Below, piece by piece: positions 46,839 through 55,842 of a stretch of DNA of 64,000 nt. Positions within the stretch are counted from its first letter, which is position 1, and each line of letters opens with the position of its first letter. The position numbers and the translations under genes were made by a program. Source of the DNA: Streptosporangium becharense. GTDB taxonomy: Bacteria > Actinomycetota > Actinomycetes > Streptosporangiales > Streptosporangiaceae. Where the stretch lies: positions 5,952,001 through 6,016,000 of the forward strand of contig NZ_JACHMP010000001.1 in NCBI RefSeq assembly GCF_014204985.1, written 5' to 3'. A model generated the notes under the pieces. That model was given only the letters and a program-made list of their open reading frames with translations. It ran no database searches and was not told the DNA's origin.

Positions 46839-47047
46839 CGGGAGTCCTTTCGGTCGGTGGGGCCAGCGGGGACTACCCGTGATCAATCCGGTCATGCGTG
46901 GAACCGGTGGCGCGGACGGGACAACCTCGCCCCGGCTGTCGCTCCCGGTCGTGATCACCTCCTGTCCGGCTCGGTCCTCACCCGCCGCCACCTGCCCGAT
47001 TCGATCCTCCCGAGGGAAATGTCAGCATGGTCTGATAGATGTGCGCC

Positions 47048-47428
47048 ATGGGTGTGAGTGTCGATGAGTTCCTGGACATGGTGGCCAAGCTGCCCGAGAC
47101 CGAGCAGGCCGACGGCGGAAACTGGATCTCGCTGAGGGTGCATGACAAGGGGTTCGGCTACCTGTGGGAGAAGACGGAGACCGTCGGTCTCAAGTCGACG
47201 ATCGAGGAGCAGATCGCACTGGTGGCCGAGCGCCCGGAGGTGTTCGAGGCACAGTTCACCGCGGGCCGGTTCGGCTGGGTCGTGGTGCACCTCGCGAAGA
47301 TCGACGCGGAGGAACTGTTCGAGCTGGTCACCGAGGCATGGCTCCTGACGGCTCCCCAGCGGCTGGTCGCCGCCCACGAGCCGACGATGATCGTGCGACC
47401 GGAAGGGGTGAGCCCGTCCGGCCGGTGA
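47048..47428 (+). CDS. MmcQ/YjbR family DNA-binding-like protein
   Basis: This protein of about 126 residues has the MmcQ/YjbR (CyaY-like) fold pattern: VDEFLDMVAKLPETEQ, FGYLWEKTE and VVVHLAKIDAEELFELVTEAW followed by APQRLVAAH. The biochemical function of the family is unclear. Two in-frame ATGs (47039 and 47048) are possible starts; neither has a clear ribosome site. Confidence 0.8.
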   Translation: MGVSVDEFLDMVAKLPETEQADGGNWISLRVHDKGFGYLWEKTETVGLKSTIEEQIALVAERPEVFEAQFTAGRFGWVVVHLAKIDAEELFELVTEAWLLTAPQRLVAAHEPTMIVRPEGVSPSGR

Positions 47429-47526
47429 CCGCACGAGACGGCCCGTCCGGCCGGTGACCGCACGAGATCCGGACACAGTGGCCGGGACGGGATGCGGGTG
47501 GCCCGCTCCGTCCCGGCCGTCGTCCG

Positions 47527-47817
47527 TCAGTTGTTGACACCTCCACCGCCGCCGCGGCCCTCGCGGTCTTCTTCGAGGCTGTCGTCGATGCCGCCGCCGG
47601 TGTCCCGATCGAGGCCGTGACCGGCACCGCGGCGGGCACGACATCGTTCGGGGTTCTTGTGCTGACGGCAGGGCTTCTCGGCGGAGGTGAGGACGGGGGA
47701 GGCGGAGGCGGTCACGGCCGCGCTGTCGGCGGCGAACGCGCCAGGCATCGTCATGGGTATGACGAGGGCGGAGGCCATCATCGTCCCGGCGGCGAGAGCG
47801 TTCCTGATCGTGGGCAT
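47527..47817 (-). CDS. Small secreted protein
   Basis: This 96-residue protein has a signal peptide (MPTIRNALAAGTMMASALVI to the AFAADS cleavage zone near residue 30). The mature part is short, with two cysteines (KPCRQHKNPERCRARR) that could form one disulfide, and a disordered Asp/Glu/Gly-rich tail. GGAG lies nine bases before the ATG. Function unknown. Confidence 0.7.
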   Translation of the reverse strand: MPTIRNALAAGTMMASALVIPMTMPGAFAADSAAVTASASPVLTSAEKPCRQHKNPERCRARRGAGHGLDRDTGGGIDDSLEEDREGRGGGGGVNN

Positions 47818-48248
47818 GGCGAATCACTCCATGTCGTAATTGGTAGCGCCCTGGGCACTGCCCGGGCTGACGGCACGCCGAGCCGATCTCGAAGGCGACG
47901 CCGACACGGCGTGAGAACCTGAGTCCCACGTTAAAGGCAGGAGACTTCGGCGGTCGGTTAGGGAAGCTCAAAGCCTTGAGCCGCTCGGATTACTCTCCGA
48001 CAGCGGACAGAAGCCGAGAGCGCGCGAATGACTACGCCAGGTGACGCCCGCGCACCGGAGGTTCGTGCCCGGCAAGGGTGCCGCCGGGCAGGACGGGCAA
48101 GATTCCGGTAGATCGTCATATCCGGTGCGGCGTCCCGCGGCGGAACATCCACCCGATACGGTCGAGCCTGACAGGCCCCGTGGCGGGCAGGGGGGTGACG
48201 TCCGCAGGCCGGCCCGGGTGGCCGTGACACGTACCAGGGAGACCTTCC
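47818..48248. other. Intergenic region without a recognised gene
   Basis: This 431-base gap lies between divergent genes. It holds one clear hairpin, TGCCCGGC-N9-GCCGGGCA (48066-48090), and the region 47930-48010 is only slightly AT-richer. I see no coding potential that matches the local codon pattern. Confidence 0.5.
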
Positions 48249-49121
48249 ATGAACCGACCGGTCCAGTTCGGCCTGAACGTCGACCCCAACACGGGTGGCC
48301 TGGCGATCGCCCGGCGCATCAGCAGGATCGCCGATGACAACGGTCTGGAGTATGTGGGAGTGCAGGACCACCCGTACAACACCGGTTTCCTCGACACCCT
48401 GACCCTCATCACCTGGCTGGCCGCCGAGACGAGGAACGTCCACTTCTTCCCCAACGTGGCCAACCTGCCGCTGCGTCCGCCCGTCATGCTCGCCAAGCAG
48501 GCCGCCACCATCGACATCCTCACCGGCGGACGCTTCGAACTCGGCCTCGGCGCGGGGGCCTTCCCCGAGGGGATCACCGGCATGGGCGGCCCCAGCCGCG
48601 ACACCGGGCAGGCCAGGGCGGCGCTCGCGGAGGCCGTCGACATCATCAGGGCGAGCTGGGCGGACCGGCCCTTCGCCTTCGAGGGCGAGCACTACCGCAT
48701 CCCCGGCGCGCAGCCCGGACCGCAGCCCGCCCATGACATCGGCCTGTGGCTGGGCGTCGTCGGCCCGCGCGCCGTGCGGCTCGTCGGCGCCAAGGCGGAC
48801 GGCTGGTCGGTCTCCTCCGGTTACGTCCCACCGCCCAGGCTTCCCGAACTCAACGCCGTCATCACCGCCGCCGCCGAGGAGGCGGGTCGCGACCCCGGCC
48901 GGATCGTCCGCCTCTACAACGTCATGGGAACCATCGACGCTGCGGGCGGCGACACCTTCGGTGGCCCGGTCGGGCAGTGGGTGGAGACGCTGACCGCCCT
49001 CTACACCGAGTACGGGATGAACACCTTCGTGTTCTGGCCCAGCCGCGACCGTGAGCGCCAGTCGCAGATCTTCGCCGAGGAGGTCGTCCCCGCCGCCCGC
49101 GAGGCCATCGCCGGGGGATGA
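48249..49121 (+). CDS. LLM class (F420-dependent) oxidoreductase
   Basis: This 290-residue TIM-barrel protein has the luciferase-like pattern: LEYVGVQDHPYNTGFLDTLT, LAKQAATIDILTGGRFELGL and GAGAFPEGITGMG near the middle, with WLGVVGPRAVRLVGAKADGW later. Members reduce or oxidise substrates with F420 or FMN; F420 is usual in actinomycetes. The ATG follows AGGGAGA. Substrate unknown and no partner gene is adjacent. Confidence 0.9.
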   Translation: MNRPVQFGLNVDPNTGGLAIARRISRIADDNGLEYVGVQDHPYNTGFLDTLTLITWLAAETRNVHFFPNVANLPLRPPVMLAKQAATIDILTGGRFELGLGAGAFPEGITGMGGPSRDTGQARAALAEAVDIIRASWADRPFAFEGEHYRIPGAQPGPQPAHDIGLWLGVVGPRAVRLVGAKADGWSVSSGYVPPPRLPELNAVITAAAEEAGRDPGRIVRLYNVMGTIDAAGGDTFGGPVGQWVETLTALYTEYGMNTFVFWPSRDRERQSQIFAEEVVPAAREAIAGG

Positions 49122-49327
49122 CCTTCGCCTCATCCGCGGGGCCGGTGTCACGGCGTTGGGGATCGTGATGGTGGCCGTGTCACTCCGAGCGCGCGCCGCA
49201 CGAACCGCGATCGGACCGGACGCCGAACCGGGTCGGGGAACCGGTCCTGCGTAGGAGACGGGAAAACGAACCCGCGCCTCTCGCCGTGCACGGTGGCCGC
49301 GGCGGGAGACGCGGGTGACAAGGGGTC

Positions 49328-49576
49328 TCAGGTGTGGTGGGGCGGGTCGAACTCGGCGGCCTTCACACCGTTGACGAAGGCCGCCCACTCGGCGGGGGTG
49401 AAGAAGAGCTTGGGGCCGTCGGGGTCCTTGGAGTCGCGCACGGCGATCAGGTCGGGGTGTCCGGCCTTGTGGGCGGGGCCGTCGGCGGTGTCCGTGAGCT
49501 CCGCGACCTCGACGCAGTTTCCGCCGTTGTCACCGGAGAGGCTTGACTTGAACCATTTGGCGCCGGTCAGGTCCAT
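49328..49576 (-). CDS. DUF397 domain protein (second locus)
   Basis: This 82-residue protein shows KWFKSSLSGDNGGNCVEVAE and IAVRDSKDPDGPKLFFTPAE, the DUF397 pattern, with a 15-residue insert compared with the copy at 28.9 kb. It overlaps the XRE gene by ten bases, as the first locus does. Confidence 0.9.
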   Translation of the reverse strand: MDLTGAKWFKSSLSGDNGGNCVEVAELTDTADGPAHKAGHPDLIAVRDSKDPDGPKLFFTPAEWAAFVNGVKAAEFDPPHHT

Positions 49577-50346
49577 TTTTCCACTACCGCTTTCTGAATG
49601 AGATCGATAGACATACTCATTGGCAGCGCTTCACTCCGGATGGCCTCGAAACGCTCCACGGCTATGGTGACGTCTTCCGGGTCGCTTGTGGTGATACCGC
49701 GCACAGCCGTCTCTGCATACAGTACGTCGCTTCCTGCGGCCAGAGTGGCGATTGCGAACCCGCCCATCAAGCCTGAGTGCATTCCGTGAGGGACTATCTG
49801 AACGCTAAGCCGTGGACTGATCACCGACGTGAGGTGCTCCAACTGCTCCTTCATCACTTCAGGATCGCCGATCGGACGGTAGAGAACCGCCTCGTCTATC
49901 ACGCAGCGGAGTGTCGGAGGCCGGGGATCTTCGCGTGTGAGAATGCTCTGGCGGTCCAGGCGGGCTTCCACGGCCGTCTCATCCCCTTGCAACAGCACGC
50001 GAGCATATGCCTTGGTCTGGAGCAGCCCAGGGAAGACGAGCGGTTCGTAAGCGCGTAGTGCGATCGCCTCCTGCTCCTTGTCCCTCCATCTCCCGAACCA
50101 GGAGGGGAAGATCTGCCCCTTCCGCCAGTCGAGCAGACGGCCCAGTGCGCCGCCTGTGTCGAGGGTCCTGTCGCAGGTCTCTGCGAACTCCGGGCTGGCC
50201 GGGAGCTGCCCCGTCTCCACCCCGCTGATCAGGGACTCGCTGAAGTGGATCCTCTCCGCCAGCTGGCCCTGGGTGAGACCAGCGGCCTTCCGGTAGTGAC
50301 GCAGCTCCCTGCCCCAGATCGACTGGGGTGTGTAGAGATTGCCCAT
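49567..50346 (-). CDS. XRE family helix-turn-helix regulator (second WhiJ-like locus)
   Basis: This protein of 259 residues has an XRE domain (YRKAAGLTQGQLAERIHFSE, then SLISGVETGQ) and the DUF5753-type region FPSWFGRWRDKEQEAIALRA, LVFPGLLQTKAYAR and VSVQI-like LSVQIVPHGMHSGLMGG. The ATG at 50346 has GGGAGG at good distance; the frame extends eight codons upstream without a better site. It is divergent from an ATPase gene 133 bases away. Confidence 0.9.
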   Translation of the reverse strand: MGNLYTPQSIWGRELRHYRKAAGLTQGQLAERIHFSESLISGVETGQLPASPEFAETCDRTLDTGGALGRLLDWRKGQIFPSWFGRWRDKEQEAIALRAYEPLVFPGLLQTKAYARVLLQGDETAVEARLDRQSILTREDPRPPTLRCVIDEAVLYRPIGDPEVMKEQLEHLTSVISPRLSVQIVPHGMHSGLMGGFAIATLAAGSDVLYAETAVRGITTSDPEDVTIAVERFEAIRSEALPMSMSIDLIQKAVVEKWT

Positions 50347-50478
50347 GACGCCCTCCCCGCCGGAGTTCAACAGAATGCTGGAGAACTCCAGCCTGCGACC
50401 TTCGTAATCATTTGACTACCGAGGGTATCTACGTCTCGGCACGCTGGCCACACGAATTCCGAGACGGGAAGGGAAGTC

Positions 50479-50976
50479 ATGGAAGAGGCCGTCAAGGCGA
50501 GCGCGGCGCTGACCGAATGCCGTTACACAATGAACCCCGCCCTTTCCCCGCTGGGCGAGAAGTGGGTGCCGCGCGAAGCGCGGAACATCGCCTCCGCCCG
50601 CCGGTTCGTGCGCGACGTCGCCGCCGACTGGAACGCGATGGGGGACGTCCCGGAAATCGCCGAACTCCTGACCTCGGAACTCGTCACCAATGCCATGGCC
50701 TACGGCTCGGGGGACACCTCCACCGTAAGCCCCATCCGCATCACGGTCAGCGGGGAGAAGGAACTGCTGACCGTGGATGTCCACGACTCGTGCATCGCGG
50801 TTCCGAGAATGAGGCGAGCCGGTGACCTGGAGGTGTCGGGCCGGGGCCTCGCCATAGTCCAGGAACTTTCTCGTAATTGGGGCTGGACTCTCAACCCCTA
50901 CGGAAAATCGGTCTGGTTCCAGCTGGTCGCCTGGCGCCGGATGCCGGGGGTCGCAAGTGCCGGGGGCGGGGATTGA
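50479..50976 (+). CDS. ATP-binding protein of the RsbW/SpoIIAB type (second locus)
   Basis: This 165-residue protein contains a HATPase_c domain: LLTSELVTNAMAYGSGD (N box), VDVHDSC (a degenerate G1 box, DxC instead of DxG) and VSGRGLAIVQELS (G2 box). The change of Gly in the G1 box may reduce ATP binding. The ATG follows GGAAGGGAAG. It faces the XRE/DUF397 pair, repeating the arrangement seen at 29-31 kb. Confidence 0.85.
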   Translation: MEEAVKASAALTECRYTMNPALSPLGEKWVPREARNIASARRFVRDVAADWNAMGDVPEIAELLTSELVTNAMAYGSGDTSTVSPIRITVSGEKELLTVDVHDSCIAVPRMRRAGDLEVSGRGLAIVQELSRNWGWTLNPYGKSVWFQLVAWRRMPGVASAGGGD

Positions 50977-51312
50977 CCGCACGCCGGGACGCTACGCCTG
51001 AACGGGCGGTCGGGAACCTGCGGTGTCGGGCGAAGGTGAGAACCGGCTTGACCGCCTTCCTGTGACTGTGGATCAGGGGCGGTCGAGGGAGAAGTGGAAG
51101 GGACCGTCCTCGGGGACGTCCTTGGCACGGTGGAGCGTAAGCGGGGCCGCAAGACGTATCGAACAACCATGGCTGCGGCGCACCACTGGGCACATCCGCC
51201 CTGGTCGGGTGAGGTTATCCCTACCGAGTATCGGCCTGCTGGCATGATCACCTCGGCGCAGTCAGACATATAGCTTCATAACCTCACAAACAACCGATGA
51301 AGGGCTTCGCTC
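50977..51312. other. Intergenic region upstream of the trypsin-like gene
   Basis: No gene is seen in these 336 bases. The last 60 are AT-richer (GACATATAGCTTCATAACC near 51263-51282) and probably hold the protease promoter; GAAGGG at 51299-51304 is its ribosome site. Confidence 0.4.
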
Positions 51313-52131
51313 GTGTCTGGCACCACGCCGTTCCGCCGTATCGTCACCCGTTCCGCCGTCGTCACACTGGCCGGTGTGGCCTGCCTCGCGGTCACCGCCG
51401 GGAGCGCCGGAGCGATCATCAACGGCTCCGAGCCCACCGAGTCCTACCCCTTCATGGCCACCGTCCCGACCACGGCCCCGCTCATGGGGTTGACGGACGG
51501 TAACTGCGGCGCGGCCCTGATCGACCCGCAGTGGGTCGTGACCGCCGCGCACTGCCTCGACATGGAGATCGGCTCGATCTCGGAGGGCACGGTCCGCATC
51601 GGCAGCGACCAGCGCAAGTCCGGCGGAACCGTCCGCAAGATCGCGCAAGCGTTCCTGCACCCGGACTACGCCCAGAACTCGCCGAACGACAACGACATCG
51701 CGCTGATTCGCCTGGACCGCCCGGTCGGCATCAAGCCCATCAAGATCGCCGAGCAGGCGGGCAGGCCCGGCACGCCGACCCGGATCATCGGCTTCGGCAT
51801 CACCACGTTCAGCACCGACCCGGCTGAGTGGAAGATGGCCAGGAAGCTGCGCCAGCTCGACACCCGCCGCGGTGCGGTCTCCGAGTGCGGCCCCGGCTTC
51901 GCCGATGACACCCGCCTGTGCACGGTCAGCCAGAAGCCCAAGGCCATGGCCTGCAACGGCGACTCCGGCGGCCCCCAGATCCAGCGCGGCCGCGGCGGCC
52001 GCTGGGAGCTGATCGGCGTCACCTCCGGTCCCGGCGCCAAGAGCCCCTCCTGCGAGCAGGGTCCCGGCCTCTACACCAATGTGCCCGCCTACAGCGACTG
52101 GATCAACAAGACCATCCGCGCGAACAGCTGA
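51313..52131 (+). CDS. Secreted trypsin-like serine protease (S1)
   Basis: This 272-residue protein has a signal peptide ending near residue 34 (AVTAGSAGA) followed directly by IINGSEPTESYPFMA, the new N-terminus of a trypsin. The triad is visible in VVTAAHCLD, NDNDIALIRLD and CNGDSGGPQI. Six cysteines fit three disulfides. No long propeptide is present, so activation needs only signal or short peptide removal. The GTG has GAAGGG eight bases upstream. Confidence 0.93.
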   Translation: MSGTTPFRRIVTRSAVVTLAGVACLAVTAGSAGAIINGSEPTESYPFMATVPTTAPLMGLTDGNCGAALIDPQWVVTAAHCLDMEIGSISEGTVRIGSDQRKSGGTVRKIAQAFLHPDYAQNSPNDNDIALIRLDRPVGIKPIKIAEQAGRPGTPTRIIGFGITTFSTDPAEWKMARKLRQLDTRRGAVSECGPGFADDTRLCTVSQKPKAMACNGDSGGPQIQRGRGGRWELIGVTSGPGAKSPSCEQGPGLYTNVPAYSDWINKTIRANS

Positions 52132-52347
52132 GCCGCGGCACAGCGGGCCCGATGACGGGCCGGGCCTGCCCGCGGTGGCGCGGGCCCGGCGAGGACCGGC
52201 CATTCCTAGCGGCCTTCCTGGCACTTCCCAAGCTGTTCCCAAGCGTGCCCGTGCACTCTGACGGCAGAACGCCACGTGTCCGGGACGCGATTCCCACCGG
52301 AATCGCCCTCCACGCGGCACGTGTTTCTTCACGAAGGGCAGAAAAAA

Positions 52348-52596
52348 ATGAAAGCTCGTCGTCTGGTCGCAACGGCGCTGATGGCCGGGGGAATCCTCGC
52401 CGGCACCATGGCCGCTCCCGCCACGGCTGCCACGGCCACCCACGCTCAGCTCTCCGACGGCTGGCAGTTCGTGGGTCACTACAACTACTACGGCGACTGC
52501 GTCAACACCGCCATCAGGGCCATCAAGAACGGCGCCAACATCGAATTCAAGTGCACGCCCGTCAACCCCGGGTACGACCTCTACTACCGCTACTAG
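52348..52596 (+). CDS. Small secreted protein with two cysteines
   Basis: This 82-residue protein begins MKARRLVATALMAGGILAGT with cleavage near AATA at residue 28. The mature part of about 54 residues has one likely disulfide (GDCVNTAIRAIKNGA and EFKCTPVN) and ends GYDLYYRY. AAGGG lies before the ATG. Family not recognised; an extracellular peptide or inhibitor is possible, and it follows a secreted protease gene. Confidence 0.65.
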   Translation: MKARRLVATALMAGGILAGTMAAPATAATATHAQLSDGWQFVGHYNYYGDCVNTAIRAIKNGANIEFKCTPVNPGYDLYYRY

Positions 52597-52610
52597 AGTG
52601 TCCTGAGGAT

Positions 52611-52650
52611 TACGCCCCGGCCGGTTTTTCCCACCCCGGCGCGGGGCGTA
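52611..52650 (+). terminator. Terminator after the small secreted protein gene
   Basis: TACGCCCC and GGGGCGTA (52611-52618 and 52643-52650) pair at the base of a hairpin whose inner part can pair CCGG with CCGG. It starts 15 bases after the stop and is followed by CTTCTT. Confidence 0.6.
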
Positions 52651-52764
52651 CTTCTTCGCTGACCTCCGGGAGCGGGTCCACCGCGGATGTGATCCGTGAG
52701 GCGGTCCGCGTCACGGCGCGGCTCCGCCGGACGGGGCAGGCCCGCGCCGAAGTCGGGGCCGGGG

Positions 52765-54222
52765 TCAGGGCCGGGGCGGGACGGCCGCCTCCAGGGCCTT
52801 CGCGACGCGGTCGACGTCGGCCTCGGTGGTGCGCCAGTTGCTGAACGCGGCGCGCAGCGCCGGCATCCCGGCGTAGACGGTGGGGGTGAGGAACGCCTCG
52901 CCGGAGTCGGTGACCGCCCGGACCACCTCCGCGACCCGCTCGGCGGAGGGGGAGTCGGCGAGGGTGAAGCAGACCACGTTGAGCCGGACCGGCGCCAGCA
53001 ACCGGTAGGCGGGCATCATGACGATCCGCAGACCGAACGCGGCGGCCAGATCGGCGTCCCGCCGGACGATCCCGGCGTGTCCCTCACGCCCGTACGCGGC
53101 CAGGGTGAACCAGGCGGGCAGCGCGCGCAGGCGGCGGGAGTTCTCCGGTGTCAGGTGCACGAAGTCGGGGTCGGGACCGAGCGGTCCGAGGTAGGCGGCG
53201 GAGTTCTGGAAGACGCGGGTCTGCAGATCGCGGCGCCGGGTGAACTGGACCGCGCTGTCGTAGGGCACGTTCAGCCACTTGTGCAGGTCCACGCAGACCG
53301 AGTCGGCCTCGGCCAGCCCCGCGACGAGATGCGCGTGGCCGGGGGAGAGCGCGGCGAAGGCTCCGAACGCGGCGTCCACGTGCAACCAGAAGCGGTGGCG
53401 TTCGCGCAGGGCGGCGATGGCGCGCAGGTCGTCGAAGTCGACCGTGTTGACCGTGCCCGCGTTGGCGACCACGATCGCCGGCGCGCCGTCGAGCCGGTCG
53501 AGCTCCTCGTCGAGCCGGTTCACGTCCACCGCCTCGCGGTCCGGCAGGACGCCGACGTGCCGGACGGCCGAGCGGCCCAGGCCGAGCACGGACAGCGCCT
53601 TGCCGATGCTGGAGTGCGGGCTGCCGGACAGCACGGGCACCGGGCCGAGCGCGGCGACGCCCTCCTCGGCGACGGACACACCGCGCCGCTCGCCCACCCA
53701 CTCCCGGGCGATCGCCAGGCCCACGAGGTTGGACATCGTCGCCCCGCTGACGAAGGCCCCCTCGTGTTCGGCGGGCAGCCCGAAGAGCTCGCGCAGCCAG
53801 GCGACCGCCTCCCGTTCGAGGTCGGGGGCGCGCGAGTCCAGTCCTGAGTTGGGGTTCTGGTCCAGGACCGAGGTCAGCCAGTCACCGGCGAGCGCCGCCG
53901 GGGTCACACCACCGGTGACGAACCCCAGGTAACGGGGACCCGCGCTGCCCGAGAAGCCGGGCTCCCAACGCCGCGCGAACGCCTCCATCGCCCCCTTCAG
54001 GCCGATGCCGCGCTCCGGCAACGGCACCGGCCGGTGCTTCGCCGGGGTCTGCGCCGCCGGCCGGTCGTCGAGCCCGTTCAGGATGCGGACGGCGTACGCG
54101 CGGACGGCCTCTAGCAGTTCGGGCTCGCGGGTGTGGTCGGCGTCGAGGAGATCGGGAGCGGCGGTGGGGCCGGCGTCGGAGGCGGTGGGGCCGAGGGCGG
54201 TGGTGTCGGGTCGGGTGTTCAT
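52765..54222 (-). CDS. PLP-dependent group II decarboxylase (aromatic amino acid decarboxylase family)
   Basis: This 485-residue enzyme has the fold-type I decarboxylase features: YLGFVTGG, DQNPNSGLDSRAPDLEREAV, the stacking histidine in SGSPHSSIGKA, HVDAAFG and the PLP lysine in SVCVDLHKWLNVPYD. It should decarboxylate an aromatic or similar amino acid. The first 35 residues are low complexity. The ATG is at 54222. It is divergent from a MocR-type regulator with a palindrome between them, which suggests it is the regulated target. Confidence 0.88.
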   Translation of the reverse strand: MNTRPDTTALGPTASDAGPTAAPDLLDADHTREPELLEAVRAYAVRILNGLDDRPAAQTPAKHRPVPLPERGIGLKGAMEAFARRWEPGFSGSAGPRYLGFVTGGVTPAALAGDWLTSVLDQNPNSGLDSRAPDLEREAVAWLRELFGLPAEHEGAFVSGATMSNLVGLAIAREWVGERRGVSVAEEGVAALGPVPVLSGSPHSSIGKALSVLGLGRSAVRHVGVLPDREAVDVNRLDEELDRLDGAPAIVVANAGTVNTVDFDDLRAIAALRERHRFWLHVDAAFGAFAALSPGHAHLVAGLAEADSVCVDLHKWLNVPYDSAVQFTRRRDLQTRVFQNSAAYLGPLGPDPDFVHLTPENSRRLRALPAWFTLAAYGREGHAGIVRRDADLAAAFGLRIVMMPAYRLLAPVRLNVVCFTLADSPSAERVAEVVRAVTDSGEAFLTPTVYAGMPALRAAFSNWRTTEADVDRVAKALEAAVPPRP

Positions 54223-54256
54223 TCTTCGACGTTAGAGCGCAGGTCATGGCTGTGTC

Positions 54257-54284
54257 CTGGTCCACTTGCGGCAAACTGGACCAG
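54257..54284. promoter_or_regulatory. Perfect inverted repeat between PLP decarboxylase and MocR genes
   Basis: CTGGTCCA (54257-54264) and TGGACCAG (54277-54284) are fully complementary with a 12-base spacer. The repeat ends on the first base of the probable regulator GTG. MocR/PdxR regulators bind paired half-sites in such gaps, so this is a strong operator candidate. Confidence 0.6.
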
Positions 54285-55624
54285 TGTTCGCGAATGTTCT
54301 GACCGGTTGGCGGCGTCCCGGCGTGCCGCTCGCCGAGGCGTTGGCCCGCGCGGTGCGCGAGGCGGTGCTCGACGGGCGGTTGCGCGTCGGCGACCGGTTG
54401 CCCTCCGAACGGCGCCTGGCCGCCGAGCTCGGAGTGAGCCGGGGGACGATCGTGGCGGCGTTCTCCGCGCTGCGCGAGGAGGGCTGGCTGGTGACCGGAC
54501 GCGGCAGCGGCAGCGGGGTGCGGCTCCCCCGTGACCTGGGCGAGCGCTACGCGCCTCTGTCGGTGGACGGGCAGGACATCCTGGACCTGCGCCGCGCCGT
54601 CCCCGCCGCCCCGCGTTCGATCGTCACCGAAGCCGTCACCCGCGCGCTCGGCCGGTCGGCCCGGCTGCTCCTGGAGAGCGGCGAGTCCGGAGCCGGCCTG
54701 CCCGAGCTGCGGGAGCTGATCGCCCGGCGCCACACCGCAGAGGGGCTCGCCACCCGGCCCGAGCAGGTTCTGGTCACCTCAGGCGCGCGGGCCGCGCTCG
54801 CGCTGCTCGTGGCGCATCTCGCCCCGCGCAGGACGGTGGTGGAGAACCCCGCCTTCTTCGACACCCTCGCCACCCTGCGGCGTTCCGGGACCAGGCTCGT
54901 CCCGGTGCGGGTCACCACGCGGGGCTGGGACCCGGGCCAGCTCACCACCGCGTTCCGCGAGGCCGCCGGGGGCATCGCCGTGCTGGTCCCCGACTTCCAG
55001 AACCCGACCGGCGCGCTGATGGAGTCCGACGTCCGCCGGGAGGTGGCCGAGCTGGCCGCCCGGCACCGGGTGACCGTGATCGTCGACGAGACCACGAGCG
55101 ATCTCGATCTGCGCGATCACCCGGCGCCCGAACCCCGCGTCCCCCGGTCCATCACGATCGGCTCGCTGAGCAAGAGCGTGTGGGGCGGGCTGCGGATCGG
55201 GTGGATCCGCGGCCCGGCCGAGCTGGTCAGGGCCCTGCTCCTCAACCCGGTGAGCGGCCTGCACACCCCGCCGCCCATGGAGCAGCTCGTGGCCTGCGAG
55301 ATCATCCCCCTCCTCGGGGAGCTGCTGGTCCGGCGCCGGGCCGAGCTGCGGCACCAGCGTGACCACCTGGCGGCCGCCCTGGGCGGCGACGACCGCTGGA
55401 CCTTCTCCCTGCCTCCGGGGGGCCTGACGCTGTGGCTGCGCCTCAACGGCGTGTCCGGCGAGACCGTGGCCAGACGGGCGGCGGAGGCGGGGCTGAACCT
55501 GCTCCCGGGGCCGGCGTTCTCCCCGGACGGCACCCTGACCGACCGGCTCCGGGTGCCGTACACCGCGCCGGCCGAGACGCTCGACCGGGTCGTCGAGCAC
55601 CTGCGGCGCGCGTACCGCTCCTGA
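54284..55624 (+). CDS. MocR-type regulator (GntR winged helix fused to aminotransferase-like domain)
   Basis: This protein of about 446 residues starts with a GntR winged helix (LRVGDRLPSERRLAAELGVS and RGTIVAAFSALREEGW) and continues as a fold-type I aminotransferase domain with VPDFQNPTGALM and the PLP lysine in TIGSLSKSVWGGLRIGW. Such proteins bind PLP and act as regulators rather than enzymes. The GTG at 54284 is used in place of a TTG six codons upstream, because the TTG lies inside the palindrome. With the start inside the promoter palindrome, the message may be leaderless. Confidence 0.88.
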   Translation: MFANVLTGWRRPGVPLAEALARAVREAVLDGRLRVGDRLPSERRLAAELGVSRGTIVAAFSALREEGWLVTGRGSGSGVRLPRDLGERYAPLSVDGQDILDLRRAVPAAPRSIVTEAVTRALGRSARLLLESGESGAGLPELRELIARRHTAEGLATRPEQVLVTSGARAALALLVAHLAPRRTVVENPAFFDTLATLRRSGTRLVPVRVTTRGWDPGQLTTAFREAAGGIAVLVPDFQNPTGALMESDVRREVAELAARHRVTVIVDETTSDLDLRDHPAPEPRVPRSITIGSLSKSVWGGLRIGWIRGPAELVRALLLNPVSGLHTPPPMEQLVACEIIPLLGELLVRRRAELRHQRDHLAAALGGDDRWTFSLPPGGLTLWLRLNGVSGETVARRAAEAGLNLLPGPAFSPDGTLTDRLRVPYTAPAETLDRVVEHLRRAYRS

Positions 55625-55708
55625 GGAAGCACCCGGGAGCAACCCGGGAGCAACTGAGAGCAACCAGAAGGTAACTGAAAGTAACATGAGAGCAACTGAA
55701 AGCAACAC
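55625..55708. repeat. Eight degenerate GRRAGCAACY units at alternating 10 and 11 base spacing
   Basis: Units start at 55625, 55635, 55646, 55656, 55667, 55677, 55688 and 55698. Examples are GGGAGCAACC, GAGAGCAACC, GAAAGTAACA and GAGAGCAACT. The average spacing of 10.5 bases equals one helical turn, so all copies face the same side of the DNA. Confidence 0.65.
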
Positions 55709-55842
55709 GGAAGCGCCAGGGTGCCGGGGCTTCTGTTCACTTCTGTCACATGCGTGAGCGCCCGTTTCGCAAACAAGGTGCCGACATTCTGGAATGATCG
55801 GCTGGTTATCTGTCGGACATCGAGACTGACGGACAGTGACTG

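Noticed and set aside
50412..50825. 137-codon frame overlapping the second ATPase gene
   Set aside because: It lies in another frame of a gene with N and G2 boxes and a good ribosome site; composition is Arg/His-rich.
51918..52844. 308-codon frame across the trypsin-like gene end and the small secreted gene
   Set aside because: It is out of frame with two genes that have signal peptides and motifs, and it crosses the hairpin at 52611-52650.
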